A DNA stretch of 10,750 nucleotides from UBA6176 sp041688515 (GTDB taxonomy: Bacteria; Verrucomicrobiota; Verrucomicrobiia; Limisphaerales; UBA9464): positions 1 to 10,750 of the forward strand of contig JBDNHZ010000011.1 in NCBI GenBank assembly GCA_041688515.1, written 5' to 3'. Each line of letters starts with the position of its first letter. Positions within the stretch are counted from its first letter, which is position 1. Position numbers and translations under genes: made by a program. The notes beneath the pieces are model-generated. The model saw only the letters and a list, made by a program, of their open reading frames with translations, was not told where the DNA came from and ran no database searches. Of this stretch, positions 1 through 5,341 are shown piece by piece.

Positions 1-182
1 ACGATCCGGGCCTCAACCGGATCCGTGTGGAACGGGGTGCGGACCATTCGTCCGCCGGTCACCACAGCGATGCCTTCGCGGAGGACGTGCTCGATTTCGG
101 CCGAGATCGCCGGGATGGAAGCGGCCGGCAGCAAGGCGAGGCGGGGAATGAAACGGGCGAAGACCGGCGTGCCGATGCGCAT
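1..182 (-). CDS. Unidentified protein, N-terminal 60 residues, runs off left edge
   Basis: This reverse-strand frame is open from an ATG at 182 down to the window edge, giving 60 complete codons. Third codon positions are mostly G or C, as in the clear genes of this window, and the composition looks protein-like (for example SAEIEHVLREG followed by AVVTGGRMV). It is the only minus frame here that stays open to the edge. No good ribosome binding site precedes the ATG, and the frame stays open further upstream past 233, so the start is uncertain. I do not recognise the family. If real, it is divergent from the unknown gene starting at 233, with about 50 bases between them. It could also be a shadow frame. 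Confidence 0.4.
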   Translation of the reverse strand, partial: MRIGTPVFARFIPRLALLPAASIPAISAEIEHVLREGIAVVTGGRMVRTPFHTDPVEARI

Positions 183-232
183 GGGGCCAAGGGTATCCAG
201 CGGTAGGCCTGCGAAGCAATGGAGCGTGAAAA

Positions 233-790
233 ATGCCCGTCGGGGACGGAATGGGGCCCAGCGTGGTGGAAGAGACCTATGCCGGAATCGAGGTGGGCTC
301 CAAGAAGGCTGGATTCGTCGCCTTCCACCTGTCCTCAGGCGTGCTGGGACTGATGCCCAATGTGTACACCAAGCTCGGGCAACTCCTGCCGGGGTCGATG
401 CGGGGGCGGTCCTTTTACGTGTGGGGGAATCACAAAGTGGTTCGATTCAACCGAACCGTATTTGATCCGACCTACGGCCAGCAGTACGCCAACATCACCG
501 ACATGGCCCATTTCACGGTCGTTGACTGGGAGAAGTTGGGGGGTGGCAAGCCGGCAACCATGGCCCAGTTTGACACCGAGGGCCCCCAATGTGCCCACGG
601 CCGCTATCTCCTGATCTGCGAGACCGGCGACAAGACCCGCTATTATTTCCGCATGACGCCCGCGTCGCTGGTCGGGGCGGAACTCCTCTATCAAGGCCCC
701 TTCACCCAGAGCCAACGCGATTGGTTGGCGGCCAACATCGACAAGAGCGTGGAACCCATCCGCGCCGATCAAGTCTTCGCCATCCCTTGA
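233..790 (+). CDS. Hypothetical protein, 185 residues
   Basis: The start is an ATG at 233 with GGAG at 221-224 eight bases upstream. An in-frame TGA at 227-229 rules out a longer protein in this frame. The product is probably soluble: I see no signal peptide or membrane segment. It is rich in aromatic residues (KTRYYFRM, GRSFYVWGN, YGQQYANI) and has only two cysteines (in QCAHGRYLLICE). It has no motif I can assign to a family. GC-rich third positions and the binding site support a real gene. The neighbours do not suggest a role: a possible divergent gene lies on the left and a repeat-filled gap on the right. A repeat begins at the very next base after the TGA stop, so the original 3' end may have been altered. 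The abrupt N-terminus could also mean the gene has lost its 5' part. Confidence 0.65.
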   Translation: MPVGDGMGPSVVEETYAGIEVGSKKAGFVAFHLSSGVLGLMPNVYTKLGQLLPGSMRGRSFYVWGNHKVVRFNRTVFDPTYGQQYANITDMAHFTVVDWEKLGGGKPATMAQFDTEGPQCAHGRYLLICETGDKTRYYFRMTPASLVGAELLYQGPFTQSQRDWLAANIDKSVEPIRADQVFAIP

Positions 791-831
791 GGCGGAGGGA
801 CGAGGTTCGGAGGGACGAGCTCCGCGAGTCC
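791..831 (+). repeat. Dispersed repeat family A, copy 1
   Basis: GGCGGAGGGACGAG (791-804) is followed by an 18-base core, GACGAGCTCCGCGAGTCC (814-831). The same 14-mer occurs exactly at 6582-6595, and the core matches 6590-6607 at 16 of 18 positions. In this copy the 11-mer GGAGGGACGAG is duplicated with a 15-base period (794-804 and 809-819). Similarity to copy 2 continues weakly for about ten more bases. It starts directly after the TGA at 788-790. Confidence 0.7.
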
Positions 832-897
832 GTGACTTCGCTCCCGGGCGAATGGAACTGCCGCAATGCTCCCCGGAGCAGGACTGACAGCCCTGCG

Positions 898-926
898 ATG
901 GCTCTGCGTTCTCCGCATCTCTGCGG
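898..926 (+). repeat. Dispersed repeat family B, copy 1
   Basis: A 29-base unit reading ATGGCTCTGCGTTCTCCGC then ATCTCTGCGG. It matches 1168-1196 at 28 of 29 positions. Both copies are preceded at a short distance by CGGAGCAGGA. The motif CTCTGCG..CTCTGCGGTGAA resembles short dispersed repeats that I recall from many environmental bacterial genomes; this is recollection, not a search. Confidence 0.65.
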
Positions 927-1114
927 TGAAACTTCTGGGCCGAAATCCGGGGAACTGGCCGAAAAGAACGAAAGGAGACGAAAGAATGGGGGAAACCGAA
1001 TGGGTGCGGAGCCACGCGTTGGGACGCTGTGGTCGCTCCGGTCCCCTTCTTTTGATTCTGCGTTCCTTTCGGCCAATGGGCTTCGGTCTGCCGCTATTGG
1101 GGAGGGGAACGGGG

Positions 1115-1196
1115 TTCACCGCAGAGATCGCAGGGGCCGCAGAGTTCCGCGGAGCAGGATCGGTACAATGGCTCTGCGTTCTCCGCGTCTCTGCGG
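1115..1196. repeat. Dispersed repeat family B, copy 2, inverted-repeat hairpin
   Basis: The left arm at 1119-1144 begins CCGCAGAGA and ends CGCAGAG. It is the reverse complement of the right arm at 1172-1196 at about 21 of 25 positions with one gap, leaving a 27-base loop. The right half (1168-1196) is the direct copy of 898-926, and the left half (from TTCACCGCAGAG at 1115) is the same unit inverted. The element ends 6 to 9 bases before codons that belong to the conserved N-terminus of the GntR protein. Confidence 0.65.
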
Positions 1197-1231
1197 GAGT
1201 CTGATCGGGTGTCCCGGTCTATCAGCAGATC

Positions 1232-1594
1232 GTGCAACAGGTGAAATCAGCGGCCGCCAGCGGGGCGCTGCGGCCCGGGGATGCGTTGCCGTCGGTGCGG
1301 GCCCTGGCCGAAGACCTGCGCATCAACCGCAATACGGCGGCCCGGGCGTATTCGGAGTTGGAGTCCGAGGGAGTGATCGAGACCCGCCAGGGTGCCGGCT
1401 GCTTCCTCAAGGCCAACGGGGTGTCGCAATGGCGCAAGGCGGTCCGTTCAGACCGGTTGGCCGTGGAACTGGATGCGGTGATCGTGGCCGCGCACCACCT
1501 CCAGATCGGCGACGACGATCTTCGGTCTCTGTTGGATCAACGATTGGAAGTTTTCCGCGAGCGGCAGCAGTCGAACCACACGTCGCGTTCCTGA
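1232..1594 (+). CDS. GntR-family (YtrA-like) transcriptional repressor, 5' end apparently lost
   Basis: A DNA-binding protein of the short YtrA type: one winged helix-turn-helix and a short C-terminal helical tail, no ligand domain. Numbered from the GTG at 1232, GALRPGDALPSVRALAEDL (11-29) and the recognition region NRNTAARAYSELESEG (32-47) are classic GntR, and the wing ETRQGAGCFL ends at 59. At 120 residues the length is near the usual 120-130. YtrA-type proteins normally repress their own ABC operon, which fits the ATPase gene 25 bases downstream. The start is odd. The GTG has no ribosome binding site, and in-frame codons 1205-1231 still encode the conserved SGVPVYQQI that belongs upstream. 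An in-frame TGA at 1202-1204 and a repeat lie immediately before them. No ATG, GTG or TTG exists in frame between the TGA and 1232, so the native start is probably missing. Confidence 0.8.
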   Translation: MQQVKSAAASGALRPGDALPSVRALAEDLRINRNTAARAYSELESEGVIETRQGAGCFLKANGVSQWRKAVRSDRLAVELDAVIVAAHHLQIGDDDLRSLLDQRLEVFRERQQSNHTSRS

Positions 1595-1619
1595 AACGAT
1601 CCTCTACCCAGACATACCC

Positions 1620-2417
1620 ATGAATTCACCCGCCATCGAGATCCAGGGGCTCGTCCAGCGTTATGGACGCACGGAGGCACTCCACGGCCTGTCACTCACA
1701 GTGGAGCCGGGCCAGTGCTACGGATTCTTCGGCCGCAACGGCGCCGGGAAGACGACCACGATCAAATGCCTGCTCAACCTGCTGAGACCGCACGTCGGGA
1801 CCGTGCGGGTGTTCGGCCTCGATCCGCAACGGGAGGAGTCTGCGGTGAAGTCGCGCCTGGCCTATGTGCCGGACTTCGTCGCGTTCTATCCGTGGATGAG
1901 TGTCCGCGAAGCGCTGGATTATCAGGCGAGCTTCCGAGGGCATTGGAACCGGGAATTGGAAGCGTCCTTGCTGGACCAATTCCAACTGGATGCCGCGGCA
2001 CCGACGTCGGGTCTGAGCAAGGGACAACGAACGCAACTCGCCTTGATCGGGGCGATCGCGGCGGAGCCCGAGATGCTGGTGCTCGATGAGCCGACCTCGG
2101 GACTGGATCCGTTGGTCCGACGCGAGTTCATCCAGACGGTGATCGGGGCCTATCAGGATGCGGCACCGGGGAAGCGGACGGTGTTCGTGTCGACGCATCT
2201 GATCAGCGAATTCGAGGGCTTGATCGACCGGTTCACCGTGGTGGATCAGGGCAAGGCGGTACTGACGGCCAATGCCGATGAAGCGCGATCGAAGTTCCGA
2301 CGGCTCCGGGCGGAGTTTGAAGGGGAACTGCCGGCCGAAGCGGAGTTCGCGACGGCGAGATCGGTGCGACGTCAGGGCCGGACGCTGGAGCTGATCGTCA
2401 ACGGCAATGGGGATGAG
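1620..2417 (+). pseudogene. ABC transporter ATP-binding protein, frame broken near residue 265
   Basis: The nucleotide-binding subunit of a YtrB/CcmA-type exporter, cytoplasmic, working with the downstream permease. Walker A GRNGAGKT is at 38-45, signature LSKGQ at 132-136, Walker B LVLDEP with D156 and E157, D-loop SGLD at 160-163, and switch histidine H193 in FVSTH. The Q-loop position reads YVPDF, apparently without glutamine. Convincing protein sequence continues to about LELIVNG (257-262). This frame then stays open to a TGA at 3222-3224, but the rest is a shadow of the permease gene: its third positions lose their G/C bias and the translation is low-complexity Gly/Arg/Ala. Relatives usually run about 290-310 residues, so 30 or more C-terminal residues are missing. 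The ATG at 1620 lacks a clear ribosome binding site and lies 25 bases after the repressor stop, consistent with one transcript. A one-base error or a deletion could explain the break. Confidence 0.8.
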
Positions 2418-3564
2418 CCCGGGCTTCTCGGTGTATCTCATCGCCGCGCTGGCGTGCGGTTGGCGTGCGTTTGCACGCTTGGAGGTCCGGGAGGGGGGTG
2501 CCGGCGGAAGAATGACGTCGGGAATGCATCCGCTGAGCCGTCCCTTGGATCGGGTTCTGGCCCGTGTGCTGCCGACGGGGAGCAGCACCGTTCAATTGGT
2601 GCGCAAGGAACTCCGGTTGCATGTCATCCCGTGGCTGATGAGCTGGGTCACGGTGGGGCTCTGGCTCGTCTGGCTCCTCCTTGGTTCGATGACCTCCGGC
2701 GCGTTCCGGGAAACCTTGGACGACCCTCCGATGATCACGATCCTCGCGGGCATCCTGGGAGCCGTCGCGCTGGTGGGAGCCGGCGCCGCCAGCGTGGCGG
2801 AGGAACGGGAGCTCGGGACGCTCGACTGGCAATTGACCCAGCCGGTGTCCCTCGGCCGGCAGTGGTGGATCAAGGTGGCGGTGGCCCTCGGGCTGGCAAT
2901 CGTGCTGGGCGTGGCCGTTCCCGGGGTGCTGGTGTGGATGAGTTTCCCTGCCGAACGCCTCCAATCGAATTTCGACGGAGTGGAGCCTCTCGCTCTGGCC
3001 GCCCATGCGGCGAGCTTCGGCCTGTTATTGGCTGCCAGCATTCTGGCGTCGTCCATCTGCCGGAGCACGATGAAGGCGACTGCCGCGACGGTCGGGATCG
3101 GGGGCGGCATCGCCGGTGCGATTGCCTTGGGGGCCGGCTGGTCCCACTGGGCCATCGACTCGGAGGAAGGACGGCCGGTGCCCGCCTGGGTTACCGATGC
3201 GGGATGGCGGGTGTCCATCGATGAAGCCCAGCGGGGGCTGACGGTGCTGGTGGGACTCGCGGTGTTGGCGTTGGGGGGCGGGCTGCTGATGCTGGTCAGG
3301 CGAAACCATCGTCGTTCCTCCGTCCCGACCGCGAGCGTCGTGCGGCAGTTGGCATGGGTGGTGATCGGTACCTGCCTGGGGGTCCGGTTGTTGGGCGGGG
3401 GACTTCAAACACTGCTCTGGATGGCGCTCTCTCCCGCCGAGGCGGCCGCACGGGACGAATTGCCTGCCGGCAACGTCCAGGCTGCGGCGGCTGCGATACC
3501 GGGAGGGATGGATCCTGAAGTGGTCCGTCGCTATGGATTGGCCCTAAAAGCCGCAGTTCATTGA
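2407..3564 (+). CDS. ABC-2-type transporter permease
   Basis: Membrane subunit of the exporter, very hydrophobic. Numbered from the ATG at 2512: an amphipathic entry segment VQLVRKELRLHVIPW (27-41), a first membrane span to about 57, a second around 74-93, then a cytosolic loop with ASVAEERELGTLDWQLTQPV (93-112), the E-R-E-x-GTL pattern of ABC-2 permeases. Four or five more spans follow, including 117-145 and a late GLTVLVGLAVLALGGGLLML. The start is uncertain. ATG 2407 gives 385 residues and ATG 2512 gives 350; the latter sits 13 bases after a G-rich run (2491-2498). Coding bias in this frame begins near 2410. The extra N-terminal piece FSVYLIAALACGWRAFARLE looks like the last span of another permease, suggesting a deletion. 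The gene stops in a repeat and overlaps the convergent gene by 7 bases; the C-terminus may be truncated. Confidence 0.75.
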   Translation: MGMSPGFSVYLIAALACGWRAFARLEVREGGAGGRMTSGMHPLSRPLDRVLARVLPTGSSTVQLVRKELRLHVIPWLMSWVTVGLWLVWLLLGSMTSGAFRETLDDPPMITILAGILGAVALVGAGAASVAEERELGTLDWQLTQPVSLGRQWWIKVAVALGLAIVLGVAVPGVLVWMSFPAERLQSNFDGVEPLALAAHAASFGLLLAASILASSICRSTMKATAATVGIGGGIAGAIALGAGWSHWAIDSEEGRPVPAWVTDAGWRVSIDEAQRGLTVLVGLAVLALGGGLLMLVRRNHRRSSVPTASVVRQLAWVVIGTCLGVRLLGGGLQTLLWMALSPAEAAARDELPAGNVQAAAAAIPGGMDPEVVRRYGLALKAAVH

Positions 3565-4856
3565 TCCGCAGATTTCACAGATTCCACAGATGGAAGGGCT
3601 GAAATGCGCGAGCACGCCGGTGACGCGAGCTCACCTCCCAGTCGCTGATGGGCCAGGAAGCGGAAGTGGTTGTCGAGGGCCTTACCCGATCGGTGGGCGA
3701 CCCCGTGGGCCACGAGCAGATGGGCGATGTGGAAGGTGATGAACCAGATGGCGAGCTCGGATTTGCGGGGGTTGTAGGAGAAGGCGATCAAGATCCCCAG
3801 CGCAGTGATCCACGGCGGTAGGAGGATGGGGAGGAGGGTCCGGGCGAGGATATTCCCAATCTTTCGCTGCTTCAACGCGTGCAGGACTCCGGCGTTGCTG
3901 ATCGCCGGCACGTCGACCCAGAGGGAGGCAATGCCCCCAAGGTAAATGGTCAGGAAGACGACCCGGATCGGGGTGTCGGCGAGATTGAGTTCTGGATCGA
4001 AGATGCTGAGACAAAGGATGGCGTTGACCACCACCAGCAGTCGTCGGGTGTCGTGGAGGTTGTATCGGACGGCCTCCCGGTGGCCCCTGCGAAGGGCCGT
4101 CGGGTTGACGGGAGTGCAGAGGAGAAGTTCGAGTCCGCCCTGTTGGATTTCTTCAAACCAGGGCCCGACGGCGGCCAGGGCGGTCCGGATCTTGAACACC
4201 GCGTGCAGGGCGTAAGCGATGAACATGGAGGTGATGAAAAGCGGGATGGCGAGGTTGCGTTGCGAGGTGATGAACGCGGCCAATTGGAAGCATCCGAACG
4301 TAATGAGTCCGATCCGGAACAGCCAGTCGAGGCCCCGAACCTGCGGGATGCGGCGGAGGTACTGCCGTGCGTAGGGGCTGAGGGAGAGCGGGAGTCTGGA
4401 TTCCGGAGAAGTCTCTGCTGGAGAATCGCCCCCACCACCGGGCGCTGTCCGGCCCGTGCCGAACCCGGTGCGTCCGGAACGGGAGAGTTCCCAGGCGGTG
4501 GCCATGAGCGCCAGTGTGCCGAGGAAGGCCGCGAACGCTCCGGACACCAGCGCGCTGATCTTCGAGCTTCCCATCAGGGGATCGGCTGACCACGCGCAGG
4601 CGAGACCGGTGACGGGGCTCAACAGATCGACGTGGGTGAGGACGGTAGGACCGAGTCCGGAGCTTCGGGCAACCCACGCCAACAGAGGCGGGACGGTACA
4701 AATCAGAACCAGCAACAGGAGGGCGTGAGAGTACGCGCCTGCGGTGGAACGGGAGCGGGCCGAGGCCCACAGGCCGGCTCCGGCAGCGCCGGCAAAGGTG
4801 CCCAGCAGCACCAGGCAGGTGGTCCAATAGGCGGTCCAGGAGATGCCACCCATCAT
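3558..4856 (-). CDS. ABC transporter permease, C-terminal three quarters of a split gene
   Basis: This 432-residue open frame starts at an ATG at 4856 that is internal to the family, not a natural start. The same frame continues upstream to a TAA at 4926-4928 and then into the 4926-5243 fragment, so the two are one gene of 561 codons. It is very hydrophobic: spans near TTCLVLLGTFAGAAGAGLWA, HALLLLVLICTVPPLLAW and ISALVSGAFAAFLGTLALMA, then a cytosolic linker with FGTGRTAPGGGG, then at least five more spans. GGLELLLCTPVNPTALRRG is the loop typical of ABC permeases in this group. The last ten residues, VESVKSADQ and stop, are translated from the family C repeat, so the native C-terminus has been overwritten. 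It is convergent with the plus-strand permease. Expression as a separate protein would need re-initiation; otherwise this is a pseudogene. Confidence 0.7.
   Translation of the reverse strand: MMGGISWTAYWTTCLVLLGTFAGAAGAGLWASARSRSTAGAYSHALLLLVLICTVPPLLAWVARSSGLGPTVLTHVDLLSPVTGLACAWSADPLMGSSKISALVSGAFAAFLGTLALMATAWELSRSGRTGFGTGRTAPGGGGDSPAETSPESRLPLSLSPYARQYLRRIPQVRGLDWLFRIGLITFGCFQLAAFITSQRNLAIPLFITSMFIAYALHAVFKIRTALAAVGPWFEEIQQGGLELLLCTPVNPTALRRGHREAVRYNLHDTRRLLVVVNAILCLSIFDPELNLADTPIRVVFLTIYLGGIASLWVDVPAISNAGVLHALKQRKIGNILARTLLPILLPPWITALGILIAFSYNPRKSELAIWFITFHIAHLLVAHGVAHRSGKALDNHFRFLAHQRLGGELASPACSRISALPSVESVKSADQ
3567..3595. repeat. Dispersed repeat family C, 9-base tandem unit
   Basis: Three consecutive 9-base units, CAGATTTCA (3569-3577), CAGATTCCA (3578-3586) and CAGATGGAA (3587-3595), with CG before them. 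The 11-mer CCGCAGATTTC (3567-3577) recurs at 6617-6627, inside the repeat after dapL. Short CAGATT..CACAGAT arrays of this look are familiar to me as intergenic repeats in environmental bacteria (recollection only). The element lies where the two convergent permease genes end. Confidence 0.65.
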
Positions 4857-4925
4857 GAGCGGGATGGCGAGGATCGGCAGGGTGCCCAGCAGGGCGCAGA
4901 GTCCCTGGATGATCGACGAGGAAAG

Positions 4926-5243
4926 TTACCCGACGGCGATGTCGAGGCTGCCCAACTCGGTGAGGAACAACAGGCCGAGGGTCCCATTGCGACGTTCGGA
5001 CACGATGGAATCCGCCGTCAGCAGGACCCCGCCGAGCAGGCAACCGGCGAAGGCGGTTGAACTCAGGAGCTTGAAGGCCAGGACGGGAAGGATAACCACG
5101 CCCGCCAGGGATCTCCCGGGGAACACCAGGAGCACGCCCCCGAGCAGGGTCAGCAGGACGGCGGCCACGACCCGGGTGTGGTACGTCCATGGCTGGCGCC
5201 CGGCCACGGTCAGTTCGCGGTGGACGACGGGAAGGGTGGTCAT
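4926..5243 (-). CDS. ABC transporter permease, N-terminal fragment before an in-frame TAA
   Basis: I place the start at the ATG at 5243 (MTTLPVVHRELTVAGRQPW); the frame is open further upstream, but there the translation is Arg/Pro/Ser-rich and not credible. The 105 residues contain a cytosolic N-terminal segment, a span RVVAAVLLTLLGGVLLVF (about 24-41), a second span ending near LLGGVLLTADSI, and the permease loop SERRNGTLGLLFLTELGSLD. In related permeases this loop is followed by a glycine-lysine and then a third span. Here GGG is followed by TAA, and the downstream frame LSSSIIQGLCALLGTLPILA continues without any shift. One A-to-T change of AAA to TAA would account for it. The fragment alone cannot make a transporter. 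It is divergent from dapL across 98 bases. Confidence 0.75.
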   Translation of the reverse strand: MTTLPVVHRELTVAGRQPWTYHTRVVAAVLLTLLGGVLLVFPGRSLAGVVILPVLAFKLLSSTAFAGCLLGGVLLTADSIVSERRNGTLGLLFLTELGSLDIAVG

Positions 5244-5257
5244 CGGGATTGCTTCGG

Positions 5258-5286
5258 GGGGGCGGCATTTCCTACGGTCCGCCCCC
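5258..5286. promoter_or_regulatory. GC hairpin in the permease/dapL divergent spacer
   Basis: GGGGGCGG (5258-5265) and CCGCCCCC (5279-5286) form a perfect 8-base inverted repeat with a 13-base loop. It sits 14 bases upstream of the minus-strand permease ATG at 5243, inside its likely leader, and 56 bases upstream of dapL. It could be an operator or an RNA structure over the permease leader, or simply reflect GC-rich sequence. The 98-base spacer must carry the promoters of both genes unless dapL is read from further off; I see no convincing boxes. Confidence 0.3.
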
Positions 5287-5341
5287 GTTGTGACGGCGGG
5301 GCGACGATGGACGTTGCCCGGGAACGACGACGCACATTGCC

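Larger units (their letters stand above)
832..1204. other. Repeat-rich gene-free stretch
   Basis: I find no credible gene here. Frames in this stretch translate repeat sequence (WLCVLR..SA on the plus strand, FHRRDAENAE on the minus), typical of spurious ORFs over dispersed repeats. Besides the family B repeats listed separately, 957-985 is a purine-rich run (GGCCGAAAAGAACG, then AAAGGAGACGAAAGA) and 1062-1076 (CGTTCCTTTCGGCCA) is partly complementary to it, so this too may be repeat-derived. Any promoter of the downstream gntR-like operon should lie in this stretch, but I cannot point to convincing -35 and -10 boxes. Confidence 0.5.

Noticed and set aside
335..1015. A 226-codon minus-strand frame
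   Set aside because: It is antisense to the 185-residue gene and continues into repeats (FHRRDAENAE), with no plausible protein character.
866..1204. A 112-codon plus-strand frame between the first gene and the repressor
   Set aside because: It translates repeat sequence twice (WLCVLR..SA) and has no ribosome binding site, so it is a spurious product of repeat family B.
791..1204. CRISPR array or riboswitch in the repeat-rich gap
   Set aside because: Repeats occur only two or three times with unequal spacing, one copy is inverted, and no known riboswitch core was recognised.
2395..2420. Programmed ribosomal frameshift joining ATPase and permease
   Set aside because: No slippery heptamer or clear stimulatory stem is visible, and the ATPase would still lack its normal C-terminus.
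2418..3224. Continuation of the ATPase frame to give a 534-residue protein
   Set aside because: After about 2417 the frame loses coding bias and translates to Gly/Arg/Ala-rich low-complexity sequence, while frame 1 gives a clear membrane protein.
3879..4589. A 236-codon plus-strand frame
   Set aside because: It is the complement of the minus-strand permease, whose frame is far more protein-like (hydrophobic spans and an ABC permease loop).
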